A DNA stretch of 64,000 nucleotides from CAIKBL01 sp964555355 (GCA_964555355.1 CAZKRY010000001.1:1-64000); one strand, 5' to 3'. Shown: positions 1 to 9,099, numbered from the stretch's first letter. The notes: generated by a model not told the origin, from the letters alone. Numbers and translations: made by a program.

Positions 1-193
1 TCCGACAATCCTTGTCGAAGCCGCATCTTCTACCGCGTAGCGGTCTTTGTGCAACTTAAATTACTCGACCTATTCGCCGAGTTTGTAACCGGTATTTTAG
101 GCCGGGCTATCGGCGGTTTACACTAGGATCAACGGGTTGCCAGGGACGTAACCCGGATAAATTCTAGCAATCCTATAGAGCAAGGAGGCTCTT
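1..193. other. Integron platform upstream region (attI expected)
   Basis: This is the stretch on the 5' side of the integron integrase, where attI and the cassette promoter normally sit. Two short perfect hairpins are visible: a 6-bp stem at 3-8/12-17 and a 5-bp stem at 32-36/40-44, plus a looser inverted repeat around 85-121. No heptamer matches the recombination core GTTRRRY exactly. The nearest is GTTGATC on the minus strand at 127-133, with one mismatch. An attI site is therefore expected from context but not demonstrated. Any cassettes would lie left of base 1. Confidence 0.35.
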
Positions 194-1156
194 ATGGACA
201 AGCCACGTCTTCTCGTTCAGGTGCGCGATGCTTTGCGTTTGCGGCACTACAGTTTGCGCACGGAAGAAGCTTATTTGCAGTGGATTCGGCGTTTCATTCT
301 GTTTCATGAAAAGCGGCATCCAAATCAGTTAGGCGAGGCCGATATCGAGCGTTTTCTTTCTAACTTGGCGGTGACGCACAAAGTCGCTGCCGCTACGCAA
401 AATCAGGCGTTGTCGGCAATCCTTTTTCTGTACCAAAAAGTACTCGGTCGCGAACTTGAGTGGATGGAAAACGTCACGCGCGCTAAGCGGCCCGTGCGGT
501 TACCGGTGGTGCTAACGCGAGATGAAACGCAGCGCACGCTGCAACAACTCGAAGGCACTCGCGCGCTAGTGCTTAAACTGATGTACGGAACCGGTATGCG
601 CCTTATGGAGGCGCTACGATTGCGCACCAAAGATATCGATTTTGGATATCGCCAAATCATCGTCCGCGAAGGCAAAGGCTTTAAAGACAGAGTGGTGCCG
701 TTGCCGGAAGCAATGGTGGCGCCGTTGTCTACGCAGCTGGAAAAGGCTCGCTCGCAACACTTGGCGGATTTGGATGCCGGGTTTGGATCAGTTGAATTAC
801 CTTATGCGCTAGCCAAGAAGCTGCCGAATGCGGCGCGTGAGTGGGCGTGGCAGTTCGCTTTTCCAGCGCCTACACGCAGCGTTGATCCGCGCAGTGGCGA
901 AATTCGCCGGCATCATATGCATGAACAAAGCGTTCAACGCGCGTTGCGCGAAGCCGCACGGCGCGCTGGAGTTGTGAAGCGAATTACCACGCACGTTCTC
1001 CGCCATAGCTTTGCGACGCATCTGCTGGAAGAAGGCTATGACCTACGCACGATTCAAGAGTTGCTCGGCCACAGGGACGTGTCCACCACGATGATCTACA
1101 CACATGTCATGAACCGCGGCGGGCGCGGTGTGAAGAGTCCGCTCGATCGTCTATGA
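194..1156 (+). CDS. intI: Integron integrase (tyrosine recombinase)
   Basis: Site-specific recombinase that inserts and excises gene cassettes at attI/attC. The 320-residue protein has the tyrosine-recombinase catalytic set: Arg136 in TGMRLMEAL, Lys161 in REGKGFKDR, His267-x-x-Arg270 in HVLRH, His293 in LLGH and the nucleophile Tyr302 in MIYTHV. An extra segment at about 195-245 (LPYALAKK, REWAWQFAFPA) is the insertion that separates integron integrases from XerC/XerD. The ATG follows AAGGAGG at 183-189. It is convergent with the purine operon, from which a hairpin separates it. The gene looks intact. It belongs to the chromosomal integron type; cassettes, if any, are outside the window. Confidence 0.93.
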   Translation: MDKPRLLVQVRDALRLRHYSLRTEEAYLQWIRRFILFHEKRHPNQLGEADIERFLSNLAVTHKVAAATQNQALSAILFLYQKVLGRELEWMENVTRAKRPVRLPVVLTRDETQRTLQQLEGTRALVLKLMYGTGMRLMEALRLRTKDIDFGYRQIIVREGKGFKDRVVPLPEAMVAPLSTQLEKARSQHLADLDAGFGSVELPYALAKKLPNAAREWAWQFAFPAPTRSVDPRSGEIRRHHMHEQSVQRALREAARRAGVVKRITTHVLRHSFATHLLEEGYDLRTIQELLGHRDVSTTMIYTHVMNRGGRGVKSPLDRL

Positions 1157-1162
1157 ACGGCG

Positions 1163-1197
1163 ACAAAAGAAAGGCGGCGGGCCCGTGGGCCGCCGCC
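1163..1197 (-). terminator. Rho-independent terminator of the purH-purD-SnoaL unit
   Basis: A GC-rich hairpin pairs 1173-1180 with 1190-1197 (GGCGGCGG/CCGCCGCC, with further pairing inside). Read on the minus strand it is followed by the T-rich tract TTTCTTTTGT at 1172-1163. It starts 14 bases after the stop of the SnoaL-like gene, so it fits as the end of that minus-strand transcript. The tail is interrupted by a C. Confidence 0.6.
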
Positions 1198-1211
1198 ATG
1201 AACAGAGTGGG

Positions 1212-1619
1212 TTATTTATCTAAATACACTTGGCGATACGTATAGCGCCACTCGCCTTGGTGCTTGCGCAATTGATCTTGGTAGCCGCCGGTGAGTAAAA
1301 ATTCGCTCTTGCCATCGTGAATTTTGAAATAGATAAGCGCGCAGGTGCCGGTGGCGGTATCACCGTTCACGTCAAAACTTACGTTCACCATCATGTGGCG
1401 CACGCCGCCGCCGGCCCAGGATTCATGATATTGGCGGGTGAAGCGGCGCAATTCGTCGTGTCCGGTAAATTTGCCCATGATGGGGCTTTCGAATGTGCCG
1501 TCCGGCGTGAAGCAATTGATCCAATCGTCAAATCGCGCGGCGTCCACATAAATTGCATAGCGCGCATAAAGTTCTCGGATTTGTTCGCGGTCTTCAAATG
1601 TGCCGGTGATCTTGGGCAT
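1212..1619 (-). CDS. SnoaL-like / NTF2-fold protein
   Basis: A 135-residue protein of the SnoaL-like superfamily (cone-shaped alpha+beta barrel), whose members include ketosteroid isomerase-like enzymes, small dehydratases and non-catalytic ligand binders. The typical N-terminal helix (EDREQIRELYARYAIYVD, about residues 8-25) and the FTPDGTFESP stretch (about 34-43) are present. The ATG at 1619 is preceded by AAGGAG; a longer reading frame upstream runs back into purD and was not used. It lies 10 bases after purD, so it is probably co-transcribed. The substrate cannot be told from sequence, and a role in purine synthesis is not implied. Confidence 0.75.
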   Translation of the reverse strand: MPKITGTFEDREQIRELYARYAIYVDAARFDDWINCFTPDGTFESPIMGKFTGHDELRRFTRQYHESWAGGGVRHMMVNVSFDVNGDTATGTCALIYFKIHDGKSEFLLTGGYQDQLRKHQGEWRYTYRQVYLDK

Positions 1620-1629
1620 GGGTGGCTCC

Positions 1630-2940
1630 TTATAACGATGGTGCGGCAGAGTGTAGCGCGGATTGTTCGCGGGCAATCGCACGGTAACCGATGTCTCGGC
1701 GGCAATGCATGTCTTGCCAAAAAATTTGATCAACCCGCGCATAAGCGCGCTGCTGCGCGGCAAACACGGTGGCGCCTAAGCCCACCACGCAGAAGACGCG
1801 CCCGCCGGTATTCACCACTTGACTGTTTTGCACCGCCGTGCCGGCGTGAAATACCTTGGTATCGGGTACCGTGGCATCGAGCCCCTGCACCGCGTGGCCT
1901 TTGGTGAAGTCGCCGGGGTACCCGCCGGAGGCGAGCACCACCCCCACCGCCGCGCGGGCGTCGAACTTTAATTTCACGCGCGCACCCTGCCCCGTTAAGA
2001 GCGCGAGACATGCCGCTGGCAGATTTGATTCCAAACGCATCATCATCGGCTGGGTTTCGGGATCGCCAAAGCGGCAGTTGTATTCCAGCACCTTGGCCTC
2101 ACCGGTTGGGCTGACCATTAATCCCGCGTACAAAAACCCGCGGTACGGGCGGCCTTCCGCCGCCATGCCGCGCAAGGTCGGACGGATAACTTCGTTGATG
2201 ACGCGGGTGTGTAAGACGCGGTCGACGATCGGCGCCGGCGAATAAGCGCCCATGCCGCCGGTATTGGGGCCTTGGTCACCATCATTGACGGCCTTGTGAT
2301 CTTGAGCTGAGGCAAACGGAATGATGTGTTCCCCATCCGTCATGACGATGAAGCTCGCTTCTTCGCCCTGCAAAAATTCCTCGATGACGATTTCGCGCCC
2401 TGCGGCGCCAAAGGCCTGCCCGGTGAGCATATCGCGCGCACTCGCCAATGCTTCCGCATGCGTCTGCGCAATGACCACGCCCTTGCCCGCCGCCAGGCCG
2501 GAGGCTTTTACCACCACGGGGAGAGGGTGATTTTCTAAGTAGGCTTCGGCCGGCGTAATTTCCGTGAACGTTGCGTAACGGGCGGTGGGAATGCGATGTC
2601 GCGCGAAGAAGTCTTTGCTAAACGCTTTGGAGGCTTCCAACACCGCCGCATTCGCGCGCGGGCCAAAACACTTGAGCCCCGCGTGTTCAAACGCATCGAC
2701 GACACCCTCCACCAGCGGCGCTTCCGGGCCGATGATGGTGAGTGTTATTTGCTGCCGTCGCGCAAATGCGACGAGTGACGGGATATCCTCCGCACCAATG
2801 GGCACATTGCGGACTTTGGGTTCTAGCGCCGTGCCGGCATTACCTGGCGCCACAAAAACCCTACGCACGTTAGCGGGCTGCGCGCACTTCCACGCAAGTG
2901 CGTGCTCACGCCCGCCGCCGCCCACAATCAGAATTTGCAT
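1630..2940 (-). CDS. purD: Phosphoribosylamine--glycine ligase (GARS)
   Basis: Second step of de novo purine synthesis: ATP-dependent joining of glycine to 5-phosphoribosylamine in the cytoplasm. The 436-residue protein has the N-terminal GGGGREHALAWK (7-18), GPEAPLVEGVVD (71-82), the ATP-grasp segment ASGLAAGKGVV, the EEFLQGEEAS stretch and NTGGMGAYSP, all family hallmarks. Length is normal (about 420-430). The stop lies just before the SnoaL-like start, and purH is 6 bases upstream, so purH-purD-SnoaL form one unit. Nothing is missing. Confidence 0.97.
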   Translation of the reverse strand: MQILIVGGGGREHALAWKCAQPANVRRVFVAPGNAGTALEPKVRNVPIGAEDIPSLVAFARRQQITLTIIGPEAPLVEGVVDAFEHAGLKCFGPRANAAVLEASKAFSKDFFARHRIPTARYATFTEITPAEAYLENHPLPVVVKASGLAAGKGVVIAQTHAEALASARDMLTGQAFGAAGREIVIEEFLQGEEASFIVMTDGEHIIPFASAQDHKAVNDGDQGPNTGGMGAYSPAPIVDRVLHTRVINEVIRPTLRGMAAEGRPYRGFLYAGLMVSPTGEAKVLEYNCRFGDPETQPMMMRLESNLPAACLALLTGQGARVKLKFDARAAVGVVLASGGYPGDFTKGHAVQGLDATVPDTKVFHAGTAVQNSQVVNTGGRVFCVVGLGATVFAAQQRAYARVDQIFWQDMHCRRDIGYRAIAREQSALHSAAPSL

Positions 2941-2946
2941 GGGGCG

Positions 2947-4503
2947 TTAATGCCGGAAATGCCGCATGCCGGTGAACACCATCGCCATGCCGGCGTCATC
3001 CGCCGCGCTGATGACTTCAGCATCGCGCACCGATCCACCTGGCTGAATGACGGCCGTGATCCCCACTGCCGCCGCGGAGTCGATCCCGTCCCTAAATGGA
3101 AAAAACGCGTCCGACGCCATGACAGAGCCCGCCACGGTCAGCCCTTCGTCCGCCGCTTTGATACCGGCGATGCGCGCGCTGTACACGCGGCTCATTTGCC
3201 CGGCGCCAATGCCGATGGTGCGCTGGTCGCGCGCGTACACGATGGCGTTCGATTTCACACACTTGACCACGCGCCATGCAAATAACAGATCGCGCAGCTC
3301 ATCCGCACTCGGTGCACGACGCGTTACCACTTTTAAATCCGATTCGCCGATGGCGCAGGCAATCGCATCGCGGTCTTGCGCCAACATGCCTCCGGTCACG
3401 CGTTTGTAGTCCAGCATTGGGGCATCGGCCGCGAATCCTCCAACCGTCAATAGCCGGAGGTCCCGTTTGCGTTGGCAAATCTCCAGCGCTTGGGGATCAG
3501 CAGCCGGCGCGACAATGACTTCCACAAACTGCCGCTCAACGATTAAACGCGCGGTTTCGGCATCTAGAGCCCGATTAAACGCGATGATGCCACCGAACGC
3601 AGACGTCGGATCGGTGGCATACGCCAGGTTGTAAGCCTCCGCAATGTTCGTTGCGACCGCCACGCCACAGGGATTGGCGTGTTTCACGATGCAGCACGCC
3701 GGCTCGGCAAAGGCCGCCACACACATTAACGCCGCGTCGGTATCCGCAATGTTATTGAATGAGAGTTCTTTACCATGCAGTTGGCGCGCCGCCGCAATGG
3801 AACCGCTCGGCGCATTGGGTTCGACGTAAAACGCGGCGGCTTGGTGCGGATTCTCGCCGTAACGTAAATCCTGGCGCTTGGTAAAGAAAAGCGCGATGTG
3901 CGCGCCAAATTTATTGTTTTGCTGCTGGCTCAAGTAGGCCGCGATTGCACCATCGTATGTCGAGGTATGCGCAAAGGCTTTGGCCGCGAGTTGGAAACAC
4001 GTGTCCGGCGTAAGCGCGCCGTCGTTCGTTTGTAGTTCGGCCTGTAACGCAGCGTAATCGGCCGGATCCACCACCACGGCCACATGGGCATGATTCTTCG
4101 CCGCGCCGCGCAACATCGCGGGCCCACCGACGTCGATGTTTTCTATCGCCGTTGCCAAATCGCAATCTGGTTTTCGAATGGTTTCTTCAAACGGATAGAG
4201 ATTCACCACCAGAAGATCGATCGGCTGAATGTCATGCGCGGCCATCACGGCGTCATCGGTCCCGCGGCGCCCCAATAAACCGCCATGAATCTTGGGATGC
4301 AAGGTTTTAACCCGGCCATCCATGATTTCGGGAAAGCCGGTGTGGGCGGCGACTTCTTTGACCTTGATGCCGGCATCGGTCAACAGTTTGGCCGTGCCAC
4401 CGGTAGAAAGAATCTCTACGTTGAGCGCACTCAGCGTTTGCACAAAGGGTAACAGCCCGTGTTTATCGGAGACGCTAACAAGCGCACGCCGGATTTTGAT
4501 CAT
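2947..4503 (-). CDS. purH: Bifunctional AICAR transformylase / IMP cyclohydrolase
   Basis: Catalyses the last two steps to IMP: formylation of AICAR with 10-formyl-THF, then ring closure. Residues 1 to about 150 form the MGS-like IMP cyclohydrolase domain (RRALVSVSDKHGL, STGGTAKLL, PEIMDGRVKTLHPKIHGGLL). The rest is the transformylase domain, with RYGENPHQAA and KHANPCGVA. At 518 residues it is of usual length. It leads the purH-purD-SnoaL unit and follows fis by 37 bases. The gene looks intact. Confidence 0.97.
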   Translation of the reverse strand: MIKIRRALVSVSDKHGLLPFVQTLSALNVEILSTGGTAKLLTDAGIKVKEVAAHTGFPEIMDGRVKTLHPKIHGGLLGRRGTDDAVMAAHDIQPIDLLVVNLYPFEETIRKPDCDLATAIENIDVGGPAMLRGAAKNHAHVAVVVDPADYAALQAELQTNDGALTPDTCFQLAAKAFAHTSTYDGAIAAYLSQQQNNKFGAHIALFFTKRQDLRYGENPHQAAAFYVEPNAPSGSIAAARQLHGKELSFNNIADTDAALMCVAAFAEPACCIVKHANPCGVAVATNIAEAYNLAYATDPTSAFGGIIAFNRALDAETARLIVERQFVEVIVAPAADPQALEICQRKRDLRLLTVGGFAADAPMLDYKRVTGGMLAQDRDAIACAIGESDLKVVTRRAPSADELRDLLFAWRVVKCVKSNAIVYARDQRTIGIGAGQMSRVYSARIAGIKAADEGLTVAGSVMASDAFFPFRDGIDSAAAVGITAVIQPGGSVRDAEVISAADDAGMAMVFTGMRHFRH

Positions 4504-4540
4504 CGGCTGAAAAGTGCCAAAAAAAGAAACGAGTGTCGCG

Positions 4541-4831
4541 TCAGTCGTTCAAGCCGTAGCGCTCTAACTTCTTACGCAAAGTCGCACGATTAAGACCCAA
4601 GTATTGGGCGGCTTTGGAGATATTGCCGCGCGTGCGTTTCATCACCACTTCCAATAAGGGCTTTTCAACTTCACTCAACACAAAATCGTAAAGGCCGCCA
4701 GGCGCGTGGCCATTCAATTGAATGAAGTATTTTTCAATCGCCTGTTTCACGTGGAATGAAAGCGGCGGTTGATCGGGTGTGATTTTCACGACTTGAGCAC
4801 TGGTAGCTGTGGACTCGGCTAATCCGCTCAT
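4541..4831 (-). CDS. fis: Fis-family DNA-binding protein
   Basis: A small nucleoid-associated protein that bends DNA and acts on rRNA promoters and site-specific recombination in relatives. The 96-residue protein carries the C-terminal helix-turn-helix at about 69-91 (RGNISKAAQYLGLNRATLRKK), preceded by the dimerisation helices. Its start overlaps the dusB stop by four bases (ATGA), the conserved dusB-fis arrangement of proteobacteria, so it is translated from the dusB message. Purine genes follow on the same strand. Confidence 0.93.
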   Translation of the reverse strand: MSGLAESTATSAQVVKITPDQPPLSFHVKQAIEKYFIQLNGHAPGGLYDFVLSEVEKPLLEVVMKRTRGNISKAAQYLGLNRATLRKKLERYGLND

Positions 4832-5814
4832 GCTGCCTCTCCGTAAATGGGCGTTTGATCGTTGTAGTTGTCGATAAAGGCCAATTGTTGAGTGGCCTTC
4901 TCTAGAGAATTAAATTGTGCGCGTAACGATGCGCCATAAGTCATCCAGCGCATGAAATACCATCCAGCGTGTTTACGCGCGATGCGCACGCCGAGCGCTT
5001 CTCCATAAAACGTGTGCAGGCCGCTGATGTGATCGCGTAGTGTTCTGCAAACTTCAGCATGACTTGGGCTCGCAAGCTCCGTGCCATGAGCCATGAATTG
5101 TTTAATCGCGGCGAAAATCCACGGGTTGCCTTGTGCGGCGCGGCCGATCATGAGTCCGTCGGCACCCGTGTGCCGTAATACGCTGCAAGCTTTCGCGCCA
5201 CTGGTGATATCACCGTTCGCGATCACGGGAATGGAGACTGCGGCTTTGACCGCCGCAATCGTGTCGTATTCGGCTTCGCCCTGATAAGCGCAGGTGCGCG
5301 TGCGTCCGTGCAACGTAAGCGCTTTGATCCCTAGCGATTCCGCGAGCTGCGCCACGCGCACGGCATTGCGATGCGCGGGATCCCAGCCGGTTCTAGTTTT
5401 GAGCGTTACGGGTACTGATACCGCGCCGACTACCGCCGCTAAAATTTGCGCAACCAGCGTTTCGTCCTTCAATAACGCGGAGCCGGCGAGACGATTGCAC
5501 ACGCGTTTCGCCGGACAGCCCATATTGATATCGATGACTTCCGCACCATTCTCGAGCGCGGCCTGCGCGGCCTGCGCCATTTCGGCTGGCACCGCGCCCG
5601 CGATCTGCACAATCCGCGGGCTGCGTTCATCGCTTAAATCAAGCCGTCGACGCGTCTGAATGGAATCGCGAAGCGCAAGCGCGGCCGCGGTCATTTCAGA
5701 AGGCGCGTAATCCGCGCCGTGTGCGCGGCATATCGATCTGAACACGCGATCGGACACGCCAGCCATGGGGGCGAGAATGACGGGATTCTCAAACGTATAT
5801 GTGCCTAGTTGCAT
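4828..5814 (-). CDS. dusB: tRNA-dihydrouridine synthase B
   Basis: FMN-dependent reduction of uridine to dihydrouridine in tRNA. The 328-residue TIM barrel begins with the FMN-binding APMAGVSD (15-22) and has the catalytic Cys100 in INMGCPAKRVCN, followed by GSALLKD and later HGRTRTCAYQG and NGDI. It heads an operon with fis by a four-base overlap. A 221-base gap upstream (5815-6035) would hold its promoter; I see no clear -35/-10 pair there. Confidence 0.95.
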   Translation of the reverse strand: MQLGTYTFENPVILAPMAGVSDRVFRSICRAHGADYAPSEMTAAALALRDSIQTRRRLDLSDERSPRIVQIAGAVPAEMAQAAQAALENGAEVIDINMGCPAKRVCNRLAGSALLKDETLVAQILAAVVGAVSVPVTLKTRTGWDPAHRNAVRVAQLAESLGIKALTLHGRTRTCAYQGEAEYDTIAAVKAAVSIPVIANGDITSGAKACSVLRHTGADGLMIGRAAQGNPWIFAAIKQFMAHGTELASPSHAEVCRTLRDHISGLHTFYGEALGVRIARKHAGWYFMRWMTYGASLRAQFNSLEKATQQLAFIDNYNDQTPIYGEAA

Positions 5815-6007
5815 CCGTTCGTTGTGTTCTAGTCGTTATAAGTTCGCGACGCGGCGGGCACGAGCGGCGCGACTTTTTTTGTTTAGATGCTGTCTCTCCG
5901 ATCGAACCGTGCAAACCGTGGGCGCGGGTTGCGGGACAGTGGGCTTGCTTTATCGGAGCAAAGTAAACCCAGTGGCGGAGGATGATAGCGAGAAATTTTT
6001 GGACGTG

Positions 6008-6037
6008 AAAGCGGTGCGCGGAAAAATTTTCCGCTTT
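6008..6037. repeat. Nested inverted repeats at the 3' end of the DUF3426 gene
   Basis: GCGGAAAA-A-TTTTCCGC at 6018-6034 is a perfect palindrome around one base. An overlapping outer repeat pairs AAAGCGG (6008-6014) with CCGCTTT (6031-6037), so two mutually exclusive hairpins are possible. It touches the stop codon of the minus-strand DUF3426 gene and could be its terminator, although no clean T tract follows. A protein-binding palindrome is the alternative. Confidence 0.4.
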
Positions 6038-6830
6038 ACAAAAACGAAAATTCGTAGCTATCCGCGTGCACACCTAAGTTCGCAATTTCGATCACCACAT
6101 ACACCAAGCGGTTGGCTGCCATCCCTTGTGTAATATCAATGCTCGCGTCCAAGTATTCCGTCGGCGCAAAACGTCGCACGCCGAGCAAATCGCCCTGCCG
6201 CCGATACATGCTGAGTTGCAATGTGGGATACGGAATGACCGCGTCTCCTCGATTGACGATTGTTGCATTCACGAGCAATGCATCTTTGTAAGTTGGATGC
6301 TCTCGAATATCGCGCGCCACCACGGCGACATGCATCGCGCGCGCAACTGTTGGTGCACAGGTTAATGTTGCGCAGAGCTTTGTGATGAGCGGCGCGACCT
6401 CTGGCACACGCGCGGTGATTAACGCGTGATATTGCTGCATGCCTTGCGCGAGTAATACAAGAAACGCCAGCAACGCGAGTAACGTCCACCAGCCCCCACC
6501 GTTGCGTTGTTGTCGTTCCAACCTTGAGAGGTCCGCGCGCAGAATTTCCGGCACGGCGCGCGTGTCGAAATCCTCTTCTTCATGCGCGGATGCAGGTGGC
6601 TTTTTATTGACTGGCTCAATTGGGCTTGAAGCACGCGATTCTTCGGGGGCGATCGCAACAGGTGCCGCCGCAAAAGCGCTCGCCGTTGGTGACACTGGCT
6701 CATCGAGCAATCGATTCAGCGCATTGAACACCTGTCCACAGTTGCCGCAGGTGACAAACCCATGCGCCACCGCGAGTTCCCCCGCTTTTACGCGGTACAC
6801 GGCGGCACACTGCAGGCATTGCGTCAGCAT
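6036..6830 (-). CDS. Zinc-ribbon membrane protein, DUF3426 family
   Basis: A 264-residue protein with an N-terminal MJ0042-type zinc ribbon (Cys5-x2-Cys8 and Cys28-x2-Cys31), a low-complexity acidic/alanine linker (about 45-110), one transmembrane helix at about 113-131, and a C-terminal DUF3426 domain ending SYEFSFL. The domain order is typical of the family found next to prmA in beta- and gammaproteobacteria. Function is unknown; the topology places the zinc ribbon in the cytoplasm and DUF3426 in the periplasm. prmA lies 28 bases upstream on the same strand, so the two are likely co-transcribed. Confidence 0.88.
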   Translation of the reverse strand: MLTQCLQCAAVYRVKAGELAVAHGFVTCGNCGQVFNALNRLLDEPVSPTASAFAAAPVAIAPEESRASSPIEPVNKKPPASAHEEEDFDTRAVPEILRADLSRLERQQRNGGGWWTLLALLAFLVLLAQGMQQYHALITARVPEVAPLITKLCATLTCAPTVARAMHVAVVARDIREHPTYKDALLVNATIVNRGDAVIPYPTLQLSMYRRQGDLLGVRRFAPTEYLDASIDITQGMAANRLVYVVIEIANLGVHADSYEFSFL

Positions 6831-6858
6831 GCGGCAAGCGTAACGTTGATAGTGCCGC

Positions 6859-7743
6859 CTACGCCAGTCGCACGCCGCTTAACAACGCCCATTCATCGGC
6901 TTGCCGCGGTGGGTCTAGTTTGAAATACGGCGCATATGCCGTGCGCACCAGGTCTATTTGTTCGATCAATATGCCGGATACGGCGAGCCGGCCACCGGGT
7001 ACTAGCAAGGTTGCGAAATCGTCTACCAGCGCAAGCACGGGCTTTAGCAAAAGATTCGCAACCAACACATCAAAGTGTGCTGCCCCGAGCATCCTCGGCA
7101 GACCGATATCGAACCGGGCGCAATCATTGAGCACGGCATTCTCCTGCGCGACTTGAAGCGCGGCGGGATCGATGTCCACCGCCGCGACCTTACGGGCACC
7201 GAGCTTCGCGGCGGCAATCGCCAATATTCCCGAGCCGCAACCGTAATCAAGCACGGCACTCTCCCCTAGGCTAGACATCTCTGCGAGCCACGCGAGACAA
7301 AGCGCGGTGGTCGGATGGGTGCCGGTTCCAAACGCCATGCCGGGATCGAGCCGCAGCACCACCTCGGCACTGGCCGGGACTTGATGCCAGCTTGGCACTA
7401 CACACAAGCGCCCAAACTTTAAGGGCACGAAGTGCGCGCGAAAGGCTTTTTGCCAGTCTTGATCGGCAACGACTTCAAACCGCGCACCTAAGGTATTGAC
7501 GCCCTGCGCGGCGAGCTCGGCAAGAATATCTTCGGGAGAACGCGCGGCATCGAACAGGGCCTCCACCCGGCAATTCGGCCAAAACTGCGGTTCGTTTGTC
7601 TCCAGCGTATCGAACAGCGGTTGTGCATCAGCGGCCTCTATAGTGACCGCGCACACGCCACTCGCTTCCAGTACATCGTCGAGCGACGCCAATTCCGAGT
7701 CGCGCGCACGCAAAATGAGCTTGCGCCAGAGGGTTTCACTCAT
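6859..7743 (-). CDS. prmA: Ribosomal protein L11 methyltransferase
   Basis: Trimethylates lysines and the N-terminus of ribosomal protein L11 using S-adenosylmethionine. The 294-residue protein has an N-terminal L11-binding domain, then DPGMAFGTGTHPTT (133-146), a family signature, and SAM motif I VLDYGCGSGILA (164-175), followed by VDIDPAA and the VANLLLKPV motif. It sits 12 bases after accC in a conserved accB-accC-prmA order. Length is normal. Confidence 0.96.
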   Translation of the reverse strand: MSETLWRKLILRARDSELASLDDVLEASGVCAVTIEAADAQPLFDTLETNEPQFWPNCRVEALFDAARSPEDILAELAAQGVNTLGARFEVVADQDWQKAFRAHFVPLKFGRLCVVPSWHQVPASAEVVLRLDPGMAFGTGTHPTTALCLAWLAEMSSLGESAVLDYGCGSGILAIAAAKLGARKVAAVDIDPAALQVAQENAVLNDCARFDIGLPRMLGAAHFDVLVANLLLKPVLALVDDFATLLVPGGRLAVSGILIEQIDLVRTAYAPYFKLDPPRQADEWALLSGVRLA

Positions 7744-7755
7744 CGCGAGTGCGCG

Positions 7756-9099
7756 CTATTCCAGCGCGAGCTTGCGCTCCAGGTAATGGATATCGGTGCC
7801 GCCGGCGGCAAAGGCGGCGTCATGCACCAGTTCGCGGTGCAGCGGAATGTTGGTGTCGATACCGTCGACGACAATTTCCGTCAGCGCATTTGACATGCGC
7901 GCCAACGCGCCCGCGCGGTTCGGTGCGTGCGTGATGAGTTTCGCCACCAATGAATCGTAATAGGGCGGGACGACGTAACCGTCGTAGAGGTGTGAGTCGA
8001 TCCGCACCCCCAGGCCACCGGGCGTATGAAAGGTTTTCACGCGCCCAGGCGACGGCCGGAAGGTTTTGGGATCTTCCGCGTTCACGCGACACTCCACCGC
8101 ATGCCCACGCAGCACGACGTCTTCTTGCGTCATCGAAAGTTTAGCGCCCGCCGCAACCATCAATTGTTCCTTCACGATGTCGATACCCGTAACCATCTCA
8201 GTCACTGGGTGCTCGACTTGGACGCGCGTATTCATCTCGATGAAATAGAACTGGCCATCCTCATATAAAAACTCAAACGTGCCCGCGCCGCGATAACCGA
8301 TGCGCTGACACGCTTCCACGCAGCGCTGGCCCATTGCCGCGCGTGTCGCGGCGTCGATACCTGGCGCCGGGGATTCTTCGATGATTTTTTGATGGCGTCG
8401 CTGCATCGAGCAATCGCGCTCGCCTAAATGCACGCAATTGCCGTGATGATCGGCTAGCACCTGGAATTCAATATGGCGTGGATGCTCGAGAAATTTTTCC
8501 ATGTAAACGGCGTCATTCTGAAACGCCGCCAATGCTTCGCGCTTGGTCAGTTGGATCGCGTTTTTTAGTGCTGCCTCCGCGTGCACCACGCGCATGCCGC
8601 GCCCGCCGCCGCCACCGGCCGCTTTGATGATGATGGGATATCCAATATCGCGCGCGATGCGCACGTTTTCGTTCATGTCATCAGTGAGCGGCTTGCCGGA
8701 GCCCGGCACACAGGGCACGCCGGCGGCCTTCATCGCGGTGATGGCGGAAACCTTGTCGCCCATCAAGCGGATCGTTTCGGACTTAGGACCGATAAAAATG
8801 AAACCGCTTTTTTCCACCCGCTCGGCGAAATCCGCGTTCTCGGATAAAAAGCCGTACCCGGGATGGATTGCGACAGCGTCCGTCACTTCCGCCGCGCTGA
8901 TGACGGCCGGAATGTTGAGATAAGAGGCAGCTGGCGGCGGCGGACCGATACAAACCGATTCATCCGCCAAACGCACATGTTTCAAATCGCGATCGACGGT
9001 GGAATGCAGCGCGACGGTTTTAATGCCCAGTTCGCGACAGGCGCGCAGGATGCGTAAGGCGATTTCGCCACGGTTGGCGATGACTACTTTGTCGAACAT
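7756..9099 (-). CDS. accC: Biotin carboxylase subunit of acetyl-CoA carboxylase
   Basis: ATP-grasp enzyme that carboxylates the biotin on AccB with bicarbonate, the first half of malonyl-CoA formation for fatty acid synthesis. The 447-residue protein shows VIANRGEIALRI at the N-terminus, the glycine-rich ATP loop AAGGGGGRGMRVV (about 159-171), ERDCSMQRRHQKIIEE, and the active-site stretch FIEMNTRVQVEHPVTE. It follows accB by 9 bases, the usual operon order. It depends on biotin, whose synthesis genes lie at 39.7-43.5 kb in this window. Confidence 0.97.
   Translation of the reverse strand: MFDKVVIANRGEIALRILRACRELGIKTVALHSTVDRDLKHVRLADESVCIGPPPPAASYLNIPAVISAAEVTDAVAIHPGYGFLSENADFAERVEKSGFIFIGPKSETIRLMGDKVSAITAMKAAGVPCVPGSGKPLTDDMNENVRIARDIGYPIIIKAAGGGGGRGMRVVHAEAALKNAIQLTKREALAAFQNDAVYMEKFLEHPRHIEFQVLADHHGNCVHLGERDCSMQRRHQKIIEESPAPGIDAATRAAMGQRCVEACQRIGYRGAGTFEFLYEDGQFYFIEMNTRVQVEHPVTEMVTGIDIVKEQLMVAAGAKLSMTQEDVVLRGHAVECRVNAEDPKTFRPSPGRVKTFHTPGGLGVRIDSHLYDGYVVPPYYDSLVAKLITHAPNRAGALARMSNALTEIVVDGIDTNIPLHRELVHDAAFAAGGTDIHYLERKLALE

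Noticed and set aside
1620..1763. Upstream extension of the SnoaL-like gene
   Set aside because: It overlaps the purD 3' end in another frame, and the ATG at 1619 has a good AAGGAG site and the family N-terminus.
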